DNA of 64,000 nt from Microvirga arsenatis. Its GTDB lineage: Bacteria > Pseudomonadota > Alphaproteobacteria > Rhizobiales > Beijerinckiaceae. A program made the position numbers and the translations under genes. The stretch lies in the NCBI RefSeq assembly GCF_009910705.1, contig NZ_JAAAXJ010000001.1, forward strand, positions 248,001 through 312,000, given 5' to 3'. Under the pieces are notes generated by a model, which was given only the letters and a program-made list of their open reading frames with translations, was not told the origin of the DNA and did not search any database. Below, in pieces: positions 25,784 through 34,011 of the stretch. The stretch's first letter is position 1. Every line of letters starts with the position of its first letter.

Positions 25784-27301
25784 ATGCCGGCTCCCAGCAT
25801 CGAAGCTCCGGGCCGTCTCAGGCTCGGCCGCCCCGTCGCCATCATCGACATCGGCTCCAACTCCGTGCGCCTCGTGGCCTATGAGGGCCTCTCGCGCGCC
25901 CTGACGCCGATCTACAACGAGAAGGTCCTGTGCGGCCTCGGCCGCCACGTGGCCACCACCGGCCGCCTGGACGACGAGGCCGTCGACCGCGCCCTGCGCG
26001 CGCTCGCGCGCTTCCGCGTGCTCTGCCAGACGATGAACGTCTCGGATGTCTTCGTGCTCGCCACCGCGGCGGCGCGCGATGCCTCCAACGGGCCCGCCTT
26101 CCTGGAGGCGGCGGCGAAGGCCTGCGGCCAGCCGATCAGCCTGCTCTCCGGCGCCGAGGAGGCGCGCGCCTCGGCGCTGGGCGTCGTCGCCGGCTTCCAC
26201 GAGCCCGACGGCATCGTCGGCGACATGGGCGGCGGCAGCCTGGAGCTGGTGGAGGTGCAGGGCTCCCAGGTGGGGCAGGGCATCACCATGCCGCTGGGCG
26301 GCCTTGCCCTGCAGGATGTCAGCGGCGGCTCCCTGAAGAAGGCCCAGAGGATCGTGCGGGATGCCCTCGAGCGCGCGCCGCAATACCTGGAAAACCTCCA
26401 TGGCCGCACCTTCTATGCGGTGGGCGGCACCTGGCGTGCGCTGGCGAAGCTGCATCAGGCCGCACGCGACTATCCGCTCCACGTGATGCACGGCTACATC
26501 CTCGATCCGGAGGATCTCGACTTCCTGCATCTGGTGGAGGAGGCGGACGCCAAGACCCTCAAGGACATCGAGAGCGTCTCCGAGGCCCGGCGCCCGCTGC
26601 TGGCCTATGGCGCCATCGTGCTCGAGGAGATCATCCGCCTCGGCGAGCCGAAGGAGGTCGCGATCTCCGCCTTCGGCGTGCGCGAGGGCGTGCTCTACGA
26701 CAAGCTCGACCCTCAGGTCCAGGAGCGCGACCCGCTCCTCGTGGCGGCGAGCGACCTCAATCTCCTGCGCTCGCGCTCGCCCCGGCACGGAGAGGAGCTC
26801 TGCCAGTGGACGGAAGCGTTCATCCAGAGCCTCGGCCTGCCGGAGACGGAGTACGACACGCGCCTTCGCCGCGCGGCCTGCCTGCTCGCCGATATCGGCT
26901 GGCGCGCCCATCCGGACTACCGGGGCGAGCAGAGCCTGAACCTGATCGCCTACGGCGCCTTCGCCGGGCTCGACCATCCCGGCCGCGCCTATCTCGCCCT
27001 GTCGATCTTCTTCCGGCACGAGGGCCTGTCACCGGACAAGGTGAGCTCGCGCATCAAGACCCTTGCGGGCCCGCGCCTCCTGGAGCGCGCGCGGCTCCTC
27101 GCCGCCCTCATGCGCATCGCCTATCCCGTCTCGGTCGCCATGGAGGGCATCCTGCCCCAGGCCCCGCTGCTCGCCCGCGGCAACCAGGTGGTGCTGCAGC
27201 TGCCCGCCCACATGGAGCCGCTCGCCAACGAGCGCCTCATCGGCCGCCTGCGCGCGCTCTCCAAGCTTCTGAACGTGGACGCGATGATCGAGATCGTGTG
27301 A
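25784..27301 (+). CDS. ppx: Exopolyphosphatase / guanosine pentaphosphate phosphohydrolase family
   Basis: This 505-residue protein belongs to the Ppx/GppA actin-like fold. The phosphate 1 motif is IIDIGSNSVRLVAYEG, the phosphate 2 motif is IVGDMGGGSLELVEV, and the C-terminal half has an HD-like helical domain (ADIGWRAHPDYRGEQS). It releases phosphate from polyphosphate ends or from pppGpp. ATG at 25784 follows the ppk stop by one base; an extension upstream would lie within ppk. With ppk it forms a synthesis/degradation pair. Confidence 0.95.
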   Translation: MPAPSIEAPGRLRLGRPVAIIDIGSNSVRLVAYEGLSRALTPIYNEKVLCGLGRHVATTGRLDDEAVDRALRALARFRVLCQTMNVSDVFVLATAAARDASNGPAFLEAAAKACGQPISLLSGAEEARASALGVVAGFHEPDGIVGDMGGGSLELVEVQGSQVGQGITMPLGGLALQDVSGGSLKKAQRIVRDALERAPQYLENLHGRTFYAVGGTWRALAKLHQAARDYPLHVMHGYILDPEDLDFLHLVEEADAKTLKDIESVSEARRPLLAYGAIVLEEIIRLGEPKEVAISAFGVREGVLYDKLDPQVQERDPLLVAASDLNLLRSRSPRHGEELCQWTEAFIQSLGLPETEYDTRLRRAACLLADIGWRAHPDYRGEQSLNLIAYGAFAGLDHPGRAYLALSIFFRHEGLSPDKVSSRIKTLAGPRLLERARLLAALMRIAYPVSVAMEGILPQAPLLARGNQVVLQLPAHMEPLANERLIGRLRALSKLLNVDAMIEIV

Positions 27302-27305
27302 CGCG

Positions 27306-27845
27306 ATGGCCGAGATCAAGACCCTCTCGAGCCGCATCGTCTACGAGAACCGCTGGATGCGCGTCCGCGAGGATGCCATCGAGCGGCAGGATGGTTCGCC
27401 TGGAATCTACGGCGTGGTCGAGAAGACGGATTTCGCCGTCATCGTGCCCTTCGACAACGGCCTGATCCATCTGGTGGAGCAGTATCGCTATCCGGTTCGG
27501 GGGCGCTATTGGGAGCTGCCGCAAGGCTCGTGGGAAGATGCGCCCGGCACCGATCCGCTGGATCTCGCGCGGGCCGAGCTGCGCGAGGAAACGGGGCTGA
27601 CCGCGGCCACGATGACCCACGTGGGGCATCTCTACGAGTGCTACGGCTACTCGACCCAGGGCTATCACATCTACCTCGCCCAGGGGCTGCAATCCGGCCA
27701 CGCACAGCGCGAGCAATCCGAGCAGGACATGGTGAGCCGCGCCTTCCCGATCGGGGAGGTGCTGGCGATGATCACGGAAGGCATCATCAAGGATGGGACG
27801 ACGGTTGCAGCTTTAGGAATGCTGCGGCTGAAGGGGCTGCTTTAG
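27306..27845 (+). CDS. NUDIX hydrolase (ADP-ribose pyrophosphatase-like)
   Basis: This 179-residue protein has a Nudix fold, with ENRWMRVREDAIERQDG at the start and the box ELPQGSWEDAPGTDPLDLAR followed by AELREETGL. The REExEE-type catalytic glutamates are present, but the first Glu of the G-x5-E element is replaced by Thr and the loop has two extra residues. The C-terminal YECYGYSTQGYHIYLAQ fits ADP-ribose or related pyrophosphatases. It starts four bases after ppx and probably ends the hdaA-ppk-ppx transcript. The substrate is uncertain. Confidence 0.9.
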   Translation: MAEIKTLSSRIVYENRWMRVREDAIERQDGSPGIYGVVEKTDFAVIVPFDNGLIHLVEQYRYPVRGRYWELPQGSWEDAPGTDPLDLARAELREETGLTAATMTHVGHLYECYGYSTQGYHIYLAQGLQSGHAQREQSEQDMVSRAFPIGEVLAMITEGIIKDGTTVAALGMLRLKGLL

Positions 27846-27925
27846 AGACATCTCACAAATGTGAAGCAACCGCTCCCGCAGCATCGATGGAGTCGTCAGC
27901 GACGCGGTTGTGCCGGTCAACGGCA

Positions 27926-28900
27926 TCACTGAGCGTGCAGGAGTTCCTTGGCGTATTTTACCGCGTCCTCCAAAGCCTGCGCTCTCAGCTCGCTCAGCTG
28001 CTTCTTCGGGTCGTCGAGGAACTTGGAACGGGCCTCGTTTTCGATCTCGGGCCTGCAGATGTCGAGCATCATCGTAATGAGCTTCTCCTGATCGACGAGC
28101 TGACCCTCGCGCAGGGAGCTGGCAGCCCGCAGGCAGGCCTGGGGCGAATGCAGGCCAGAGTCCGGAGCTTTCGAGGCCGGCACTGCCGTTGCAGGCGAGG
28201 CTTGGCGGGATTCGGTCTTCGCCGACGCTCTTGCCCGGACAGCCGAGGCGACAACGTTGCGCTTGACCACGTCTCGAAGCTCATCGCGAAGATTGCTGGG
28301 GGCAGGCCCCTTCAACCGCGACAGCTCGACAGCGGCATCCAGAGCCGCTTGAACCTCCTTGTTGCAGATCGTCATCGCTGCGCCTGCCAGCACCTCGGCT
28401 CCTTCGGAGGAGGCAACGAGGCTGGCCAGCTCATTGCTGGTGCAGGCATACATGCGGTCCCGCAACAGGTCTCTCGTCCTTTCGGCTTCCTCGATGCGTT
28501 TTCTCAGGACGAGGTTCGCCTCCTCGACCTCGGCAGCACGGCGGGCAAACGCATCCTTGAGCCTAGCGGTAATCGCACGGGGAAGATCGTCGAGGTAGGG
28601 ACCTCTGAAGAAAGTCGCGCCTGTGCCGGGTCCATAAAGACGGTCGTGAACGTCGATCATGGTGGCAGCGGCGGCGGTGCAGGAATCCCTGACGGTGTTC
28701 AGGGCATCGTACCAGCGCCCTTCCCGGGCGAGATCAAGGCTCGTCGTGTTCGTTCCGATTGCCTGGGCATAGCAATCTGTCGCAGCACGCACATAGGGCA
28801 GGTGAACCCTTCTCTTCTGCTGCTCCGTCATCTCCTGTCCGAAAGCAGGAAATGCGAGGAGGAGAGACAGTGCTGCAATGAGTTTTGCGCCGAGATTCAT
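27926..28900 (-). CDS. Exported alpha-helical protein of unknown function
   Basis: This 324-residue precursor has a clear signal peptide (MNLGAKLIAALSLLLAFPAFGQ). The mature protein is helical with a likely coiled coil around LKDAFARRAAEVEEANLVLRKRIEE, and further charged helices near the C-terminus. Cysteines at YACTSN, TICNKE, SPQACLRA and LDICRP could form disulfides in the periplasm. I do not recognise the family. Its base composition is slightly AT-richer than the neighbours. It stands alone between the NUDIX and rnd genes, on the strand of rnd and convergent with the NUDIX gene. Confidence 0.85.
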   Translation of the reverse strand: MNLGAKLIAALSLLLAFPAFGQEMTEQQKRRVHLPYVRAATDCYAQAIGTNTTSLDLAREGRWYDALNTVRDSCTAAAATMIDVHDRLYGPGTGATFFRGPYLDDLPRAITARLKDAFARRAAEVEEANLVLRKRIEEAERTRDLLRDRMYACTSNELASLVASSEGAEVLAGAAMTICNKEVQAALDAAVELSRLKGPAPSNLRDELRDVVKRNVVASAVRARASAKTESRQASPATAVPASKAPDSGLHSPQACLRAASSLREGQLVDQEKLITMMLDICRPEIENEARSKFLDDPKKQLSELRAQALEDAVKYAKELLHAQ

Positions 28901-28964
28901 GCCGTGCCAGCCCTAGGACAATAAGCTAGCACACATCCATACCAAGTCGAGGCTGCTAGCCGTT

Positions 28965-30119
28965 TTAGTCAATCTCCCTCAGCCTCACCCGCCCGCGCTC
29001 GAGCACCAGCCCGAGTTGGCCGTTCTTGAGCGCCAGGGCCTTCTCGCCGAACAGCCTGCGGCGCCAGCCGTGCAGGGAAGGCACGTCCGCATCGTCGCTG
29101 TCGGCGATGGCCTCCAGCTCCTCGACGGTGGCGATGATCTTGGGCGCCACGCCCTCCTGCTCGGCCACCGCCTTGAGCAGCACCTTCAGGAGGTCGACCA
29201 CCGAGCCGGTGCTGTTGCGGCCGCGGCTGCGCTCCGGCAGGGGGATCGTGGCGGGATCGCGGGCGAGCGCCCGCTCCACGGCCTCCAGGATCTCGCCGCC
29301 GGTGCGGGAGCGCTCGAAGCCGTTGGGGATGGTGCGCAGGCGGCCGAGCGCCTCCACGCTGCGCGGGGCGGCGGTGGCGATGTCGATGATCGCGTCGTCC
29401 TTCAGGATGCGCCCGCGGGGCACGTCGCGGCTTTGCGCCTCGCGCTCGCGCCAGGCGGCGATCTCCATGAGCACCGCGATCTCGCGCGGCTTGCGCAGGC
29501 GCCCGGCCAGCCGGCGCCAGGCATTGTCGGGGTCGGCCTGGTAGGTCTCCGGCGAGGTGAGGATCGACATCTCCTCGGCGAGCCATTCGAGTCGGCCGTT
29601 CCTCTCGAGCTGGGCCACCAGGCCCTCGTAGACCTTCACCAGGTGGGTGACGTCGGAGAGCGCATAGGTGAGCTGCGCGTCGGTGAGGGGGCGGCGCGAC
29701 CAGTCGGTGAAGCGGGAGGACTTGTCGATCTTCGCCTTGGCGAGGTCGTTGACGAGCTGCTCGTAGGACACGGAGTCGCCGTAGCCGCAGACCATGGCGG
29801 CGACCTGGGTGTCGAACAGGGGCTCGGGCACGATGCCGCCGAGATTCCAGATGATCTCCAGGTCCTGCCGGGCCGAGTGGAAGACCTTCACCACGTTCCG
29901 GTCTGTCATGAGCGCCATGAACGGCTCCAGGCTCATGCCCTCGGCGAGCGGGTCGACGAGCACCGCATCGGCCGGATCGGGCCCTGCCATCTGGATCAGG
30001 CAGAGCTTGGGATAATAGGTGGTCTCGCGCAGGAATTCCGTGTCGACGGTGACGAACGGGTGCTGGCTGAGGCGGCGGCAGGCGGCGGCCAGGGCGTCGG
30101 TGGAGGCAATCAGGTCCAT
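28965..30119 (-). CDS. rnd: Ribonuclease D
   Basis: This 384-residue 3'-5' exoribonuclease matures tRNA and other stable RNAs. The DEDD exonuclease residues are visible: Asp and Glu in [16 protein letters not shown], Asp in [14 protein letters not shown], and Asp with Tyr in YALSDVTHL. They are followed by HRDC-type helices ending with [19 protein letters not shown] start at ATG 30119 ([10 protein letters not shown]) because it fits the family length; an ATG six codons upstream (MRYERPM) is possible. It is divergent from the short double-glycine peptide gene. Confidence 0.96.
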   Translation of the reverse strand: MDLIASTDALAAACRRLSQHPFVTVDTEFLRETTYYPKLCLIQMAGPDPADAVLVDPLAEGMSLEPFMALMTDRNVVKVFHSARQDLEIIWNLGGIVPEPLFDTQVAAMVCGYGDSVSYEQLVNDLAKAKIDKSSRFTDWSRRPLTDAQLTYALSDVTHLVKVYEGLVAQLERNGRLEWLAEEMSILTSPETYQADPDNAWRRLAGRLRKPREIAVLMEIAAWREREAQSRDVPRGRILKDDAIIDIATAAPRSVEALGRLRTIPNGFERSRTGGEILEAVERALARDPATIPLPERSRGRNSTGSVVDLLKVLLKAVAEQEGVAPKIIATVEELEAIADSDDADVPSLHGWRRRLFGEKALALKNGQLGLVLERGRVRLREID

Positions 30120-30207
30120 GGGGCGTTCATAACGCATCCTGGAATGGCCCGCGAGTCCGTCGTCCAGCGATCCACCGCTTGCTCCGGGGCCTATACAGCC
30201 ATGCAGG

Positions 30208-30235
30208 TTGACTTGGCCCCATAAATGATTGTTAT
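30208..30235 (+). promoter_or_regulatory. Promoter of the double-glycine peptide gene
   Basis: TTGACT at 30208-30213 and TGTTAT at 30230-30235 are separated by 16 bases, predicting a leader of roughly 60 bases before the ATG at 30302. The local sequence is AT-rich in a GC-rich setting. Confidence 0.6.
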
Positions 30236-30244
30236 CATATAACA
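30230..30244. promoter_or_regulatory. Dyad TGTTAT-CAT-ATAACA overlapping the peptide -10
   Basis: This is a perfect 6-3-6 inverted repeat that covers the predicted -10 element, a typical site for a repressor. The octamer ATTGTTAT that includes its left arm also occurs inside the inverted repeat upstream of the exporter operon (33892-33917). A small hairpin (ctggc-tcctt-gccag) follows in the leader. Confidence 0.5.
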
Positions 30245-30301
30245 CTGGCTCCTTGCCAGGGAATGCCGATACGGCATCCAAACCATCAGGGGGAGGTCTT
30301 C

Positions 30302-30403
30302 ATGAAGACCATGATCGTAATGAACACCGACGAGACTCCGGTCGAGCTCAGCGAGAAGGAACTCGCCGAGGTCGGCGGCGGCCGCCGGATCATCCTCTAC
30401 TAA
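30302..30403 (+). CDS. 33-residue double-glycine leader peptide (candidate secreted signal or microcin-like peptide)
   Basis: The gene is too short for ordinary gene calling, but it is a complete unit. GGGGGAGG ends five bases before the ATG, 33 codons end in TAA, and an intrinsic terminator follows 30 bases later. Residues 16-27 read LSEKELAEVGGG, an exact match to the double-glycine leader consensus LSxxELxxIxGG cut by C39 peptidases. Cleavage after Gly27 would leave RRIILY, only six residues, cationic then hydrophobic. The leader is acidic otherwise (Asp10, Glu11, Glu15). It converges with a C39-peptidase ABC exporter 62 bases away, the obvious processing and export partner. No modification enzyme is nearby. 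A signal, toxin or exporter-regulating peptide are all possible. Confidence 0.8.
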   Translation: MKTMIVMNTDETPVELSEKELAEVGGGRRIILY

Positions 30404-30432
30404 GTCCTTGCCGGCCGTGCCGGCGTGGGGAC

Positions 30433-30461
30433 GGGCGCAGTCTCAGGGCTGCGCCCTTTTT
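30433..30461 (+). terminator. Intrinsic terminator of the peptide gene
   Basis: A perfect gggcgcag/ctgcgccc stem (30433-30440 with 30449-30456) is followed directly by TTTTT. The minus-strand side has no U-tract, so it serves the peptide transcript rather than the convergent exporter. Confidence 0.88.
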
Positions 30462-30465
30462 CGTG

Positions 30466-32631
30466 TCAGCCCCGTCCGAGGCTGGAGGAGTGCCGCGCCG
30501 CGTCCGCGAAGGCGAGCGTCTCGCCGTCCAGCGGCGGGGAGACCCGGCCCTCGCGCAGCACCACGATCCGGTCGGCGGCGCGGATCGTCTCGGGGCGGTG
30601 AGCGATGACGATGCGGGTGATCTTCAATTCCGCCAGCGCCCGGTTCACCTCCCGCTCCTTGTCGAGGTCGAGGCTCGACGTGCCCTCGTCCATGAACAGC
30701 ATGCGCGGGCGGCGGTAGAGGGCGCGGGCCAGGAGCACCCGCTGGCGCTGCCCGCCCGAGAGGGTGGTGCCCATGTCGCCGATGAGCGTGTTGTAGTTCA
30801 TGGGCATCGCCATGATCTCGTCGTCGATCCCGGCGATGCGCGCGCAGTCGCGCATCCAGTCGAGGTCGATCCGCGCATCGAAGAAGCAGATGTTCTCGGC
30901 GATGGACCCTGAGAGCAGCTGATCGTCCTGCATCACCACGCCGATCTGCGAGCGGAAGGCCTGGATGCCGAAATGCGCGATCGGCGTGCCGTCGATGAGC
31001 ACTGCGCCCTCCAGCGGCTTGAACAGGCCGAGCATGATCTTGAGCAGCGTGGTCTTGCCGCCGCCGGACGGGCCGGTGACGGCCACGAACTCGCCGGCTT
31101 CCACCTTCAGGTTCACGCCCGAGAGCACCTCCGGCTCCGTGTCCGCATAGCGGAAGCTCACGCCCTTGAGCTCCACCGCACCCTGGATCGGCCGCGCCAC
31201 GAGGCTCTCCCCGTGCCGGTCCTGCTCGCGCTCCGCGAGCGCGATGTCGGAGAGGCGGTCGAGGTGCAGGTCGAGCATGCGGTACTGGATGCCGGTCTCG
31301 ATCAGGTTGGTGGCCTTGGAAAGGAACTGCTCCTTGTAGGCCATGAAGGCGTAGAGCATGCCGATGGTCATGTCGTTCGCCATGATGGCCTTGGCGCCGA
31401 GCCAGACCACGAGCACGTTCTCGATGCCGTAGATCAGGTCGTTCGCGGTCCTGAAGCCGATGGTGAGGCGGCCCTGGCGGATGGCACGGCTGATCGAGGC
31501 GGCATAGCGGTTCTGCCACACGGCCTCCCGGTCGGCCTCCCGCCCGAAGATCTTGATGCTCTGGATGGCGCGGGCCGTCTCGATGAAGGTGGTCTGCTCC
31601 TTGGCCGCAGCCTCGATCATCTCCTCCTGCCGCTGGCGCAGAGCACGGTAGAGGGCAAAGCGTAAGATGGCGTAGAGCGCCAGCGCCGCGAACACGATGC
31701 CCGAGAGCGCCGGGCTGTAGATCAGGATCATCGCGAGCGTCAGCGTCGCCATCACCCCGTCCACCAGGGCCGCCACCAGCCCTTCCGAGACCAGCCGCTG
31801 GATCGGCTCCGCCGAGCGGAAGCGCGAGACGAGATCGCCGATATGGCGCTTCTCGAACCAGCTCAACGGCAGGCGCACCAGATGGTGGAAGAGGTTGGCG
31901 CCCATCTGGAAGTTGAGCGCGCCGCTCAGGAACAGCAGCACGTGCGAGCGCAGCCACTCGGCGCCCACATGGATCAGCATGAGCAGGCCGAAGCCCAGCG
32001 CCAGCGCGGTGAGCAGGCCTCCGTCGCCCTTCATCACCGCCTCGTCCACGGCGAGCTGCATGTAGAAGGGCGCGGCCAGCACCACGAGCTGCAGCACGGC
32101 GGAGAGCACCAGCGCCTGGGCGAGCGCCCGCTTCACCCCGCGCATCCGGCCCCAGAGGGCGGTGAGGCTCAACCGGGAGGTCTCCTTCTTGCGCTCGAAG
32201 GATTCCGTCGGCGTCAGCTCCAGGGCAATGCCGGTGAAGTGATGCCCGACCTCCTCGAAGGTCAGCGTGCGCACGCCCAGCGCCGGATCGTGGATCACGA
32301 CCTTGCGGGCGCCGACCTCTTTCAGCACCACGAAGTGGTTCATGTCCCAGTGCAGGATGCAGGGCAGCTTGATCTTGCCGAGCTGCGCGGGCTCGAGCCT
32401 CAGGCCCCGGCCCGTCATGCCCAGCCGCTGGCCCATCACCAGCACGTCCTTGAGGGTGACGCCCTTGAGCGAGATCGAGAACAGGCGGCGCAGCGCCATG
32501 AGGTCGACCTCGCGCCCGTGATAGGTGGCGATCATCGCGAGACATGCGAGACCGCATTCGGCGGCCTCGGACTGGATGATCGCCGGCAGGCGAGGGGAGC
32601 CGAAATAATCGAGCGTGGCGGAGAGCTTCAC
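30466..32631 (-). CDS. Peptidase-containing ABC exporter (C39, bacteriocin/double-glycine type)
   Basis: This 721-residue protein joins an N-terminal C39 cysteine peptidase (about 1-130), a six-helix ABC exporter domain (about 160-440) and a nucleotide-binding domain. Peptidase residues are intact: Gln20 and Cys26 in IIQSEAAECGLACLAM, His99 in WDMNHFVVL and Asp115 in VIHDPALG, with spacing identical to CvaB (Cys32, His105, Asp121). Walker A is GPSGGGKTT, the signature LSGGQRQRV, Walker B MLFMDEGTSSLD. It should cleave double-glycine leaders and export the product. GTG at 32631 overlaps the HlyD gene stop (GTGA). No TolC homologue is in the window. Confidence 0.95.
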   Translation of the reverse strand: MKLSATLDYFGSPRLPAIIQSEAAECGLACLAMIATYHGREVDLMALRRLFSISLKGVTLKDVLVMGQRLGMTGRGLRLEPAQLGKIKLPCILHWDMNHFVVLKEVGARKVVIHDPALGVRTLTFEEVGHHFTGIALELTPTESFERKKETSRLSLTALWGRMRGVKRALAQALVLSAVLQLVVLAAPFYMQLAVDEAVMKGDGGLLTALALGFGLLMLIHVGAEWLRSHVLLFLSGALNFQMGANLFHHLVRLPLSWFEKRHIGDLVSRFRSAEPIQRLVSEGLVAALVDGVMATLTLAMILIYSPALSGIVFAALALYAILRFALYRALRQRQEEMIEAAAKEQTTFIETARAIQSIKIFGREADREAVWQNRYAASISRAIRQGRLTIGFRTANDLIYGIENVLVVWLGAKAIMANDMTIGMLYAFMAYKEQFLSKATNLIETGIQYRMLDLHLDRLSDIALAEREQDRHGESLVARPIQGAVELKGVSFRYADTEPEVLSGVNLKVEAGEFVAVTGPSGGGKTTLLKIMLGLFKPLEGAVLIDGTPIAHFGIQAFRSQIGVVMQDDQLLSGSIAENICFFDARIDLDWMRDCARIAGIDDEIMAMPMNYNTLIGDMGTTLSGGQRQRVLLARALYRRPRMLFMDEGTSSLDLDKEREVNRALAELKITRIVIAHRPETIRAADRIVVLREGRVSPPLDGETLAFADAARHSSSLGRG

Positions 32632-33878
32632 ATCCGCCCCCTCACGCTGATGAGCGGCTCGAAGAGCCAGGCGACGAGAGAGCGGCCCTCCAGCACGATG
32701 TCGGCCTTGAGGGTCATGTCGGGCTGCAGCGGCACCTCGCGCCCGAAGGCATCGACGGCCTGCCGGTCGAGGCGCACGGTGACGCGGTAGGCGGGCTCCG
32801 TCAGGGTGGTCCTGCCGATGATCTCATGGGGCGAAAGCACCGCCTGCGAGACCGTCTCGACCGAGCCACTGATCGTGCCGAAGCGCTGGTACGGGAAGGC
32901 ATCGACCATGAGCCGCACCCGCTGGCCGGGCTCGACGAAGCCGATGGCCCGGCTCGGCACGAAGAGTTCCGCGAGCAGGCTCGCCCCGTCGGGGAGCAGG
33001 GTCAGCAGCGGCTTGTTGGGATCGACGATCTGGCCGGGGGAGGCCTGCAGCGCGGTGACGCGGCCGGCGATGGGGGCTGCGATCACCTGCGCCCGCTGGC
33101 TTTCCGCCTCGGCGCGCTGGCGCTCCCGGTCGGCGAGGCTGAGGCGCAGCTGCGCCAGGCGCTCCGCCTGCTGGACCGGCAACTGCTCGCGCTGGAGCAG
33201 GGTTTGGCCGAGCTCCTTCTCGGCGGCGGCCATGTCCCGGTCGATCTCGGCCACGGACTGGCGGCGGGCCAGCAGCGCCTCGTCCTGCTCCTGCAGGGCG
33301 GCGCGGGTGCTGTGGCCCTGCTCGGCGAGGCGGGCGACGGTGGCCCGCCGCTCCTCCGTCACCTGCACGCGCTCGGCCATCAGCCTGCGCTGGGCGGCGA
33401 GCGCGTCCCGCTCCGCCCGGACGGAGGCGATGGCCGCGTCGAGCCGCCGGATCTCGTTCGCGGTCCGGGCGGGGTCCGCCTCGATCTGCTCCTTCAGCAC
33501 CCGGATCTGGGTGTCGAGGGAGGCGAGAACCGCCGCATCGAGGGTGCCGCCGGCCTCCAGGCCCTGCCGGGAGGCCACCGTGAAGAGGGGCTGGCCCGCC
33601 GCCACCCTGTCGCCTTCCCGGACCTTGAGCTCCGTGACCACGCCGCCGCGCAGCGCCGCGACCCGCACCGCGCCGCCCGCCGCGACGAGGGCGCCGCCCG
33701 CAGTTTCCTTGCGGGCATATTCGGCCGTGCCGAGAAACAGGGCGATCGCCCCCATGCAGGTCAGGATGAAGCCGCCGAGAAGCTGCCAGGAGAGCGGCGC
33801 AACGGCCAGCGACACGGACGAGTGCTCGCCCGCGGCTGCCGCAACGGCCTGTGGCCGGAACAAGGACCCCTGGGCCAC
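32628..33878 (-). CDS. HlyD-family periplasmic adaptor of the peptide exporter
   Basis: This 416-residue membrane fusion protein has one N-terminal membrane helix (LLGGFILTCMGAIALFLG), a lipoyl-like half (GGVVTELKVREGDRVAAGQPLFTV), a long coiled-coil hairpin of about 170 residues rich in Glu/Arg/Gln, the second lipoyl half (VIAAPIAGRVTALQASPGQIV) and a beta-barrel. This layout matches CvaA/HlyD adaptors that connect an exporter to TolC. The start is GTG at 33878 with GGGGG upstream. It is first in a two-gene operon with the C39 exporter. Confidence 0.94.
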   Translation of the reverse strand: MAQGSLFRPQAVAAAAGEHSSVSLAVAPLSWQLLGGFILTCMGAIALFLGTAEYARKETAGGALVAAGGAVRVAALRGGVVTELKVREGDRVAAGQPLFTVASRQGLEAGGTLDAAVLASLDTQIRVLKEQIEADPARTANEIRRLDAAIASVRAERDALAAQRRLMAERVQVTEERRATVARLAEQGHSTRAALQEQDEALLARRQSVAEIDRDMAAAEKELGQTLLQREQLPVQQAERLAQLRLSLADRERQRAEAESQRAQVIAAPIAGRVTALQASPGQIVDPNKPLLTLLPDGASLLAELFVPSRAIGFVEPGQRVRLMVDAFPYQRFGTISGSVETVSQAVLSPHEIIGRTTLTEPAYRVTVRLDRQAVDAFGREVPLQPDMTLKADIVLEGRSLVAWLFEPLISVRGRM

Positions 33879-33891
33879 CCCAACCCCCGAC

Positions 33892-33917
33892 GCAACATTG
33901 TTATGGGACTATGTTGC
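33892..33917. promoter_or_regulatory. Inverted repeat GCAACAT-N12-ATGTTGC upstream of the exporter operon
   Basis: Perfect 7-bp arms separated by 12 bases lie 14 bases before the HlyD-family GTG start. The spacer with its left arm contains ATTGTTAT, the octamer also present in the peptide promoter dyad. This is a candidate operator. Confidence 0.5.
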
Positions 33918-34011
33918 AGAAAGGGCCGGTCGGCACAAGGGAGAGAGAAGGCGAGGGAGCCGGCCCGGCTCTTCTGTCGCAGAAGAGGGTAAACCCGCGC
34001 GAGCGCTCACG

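Noticed and set aside
30229..30301. The peptide gene being part of a longer frame starting upstream
   Set aside because: Frames opening near 30229 run in a different phase through the peptide gene and give Arg/Pro-rich translations; the ATG at 30302 alone has a strong ribosome binding site.
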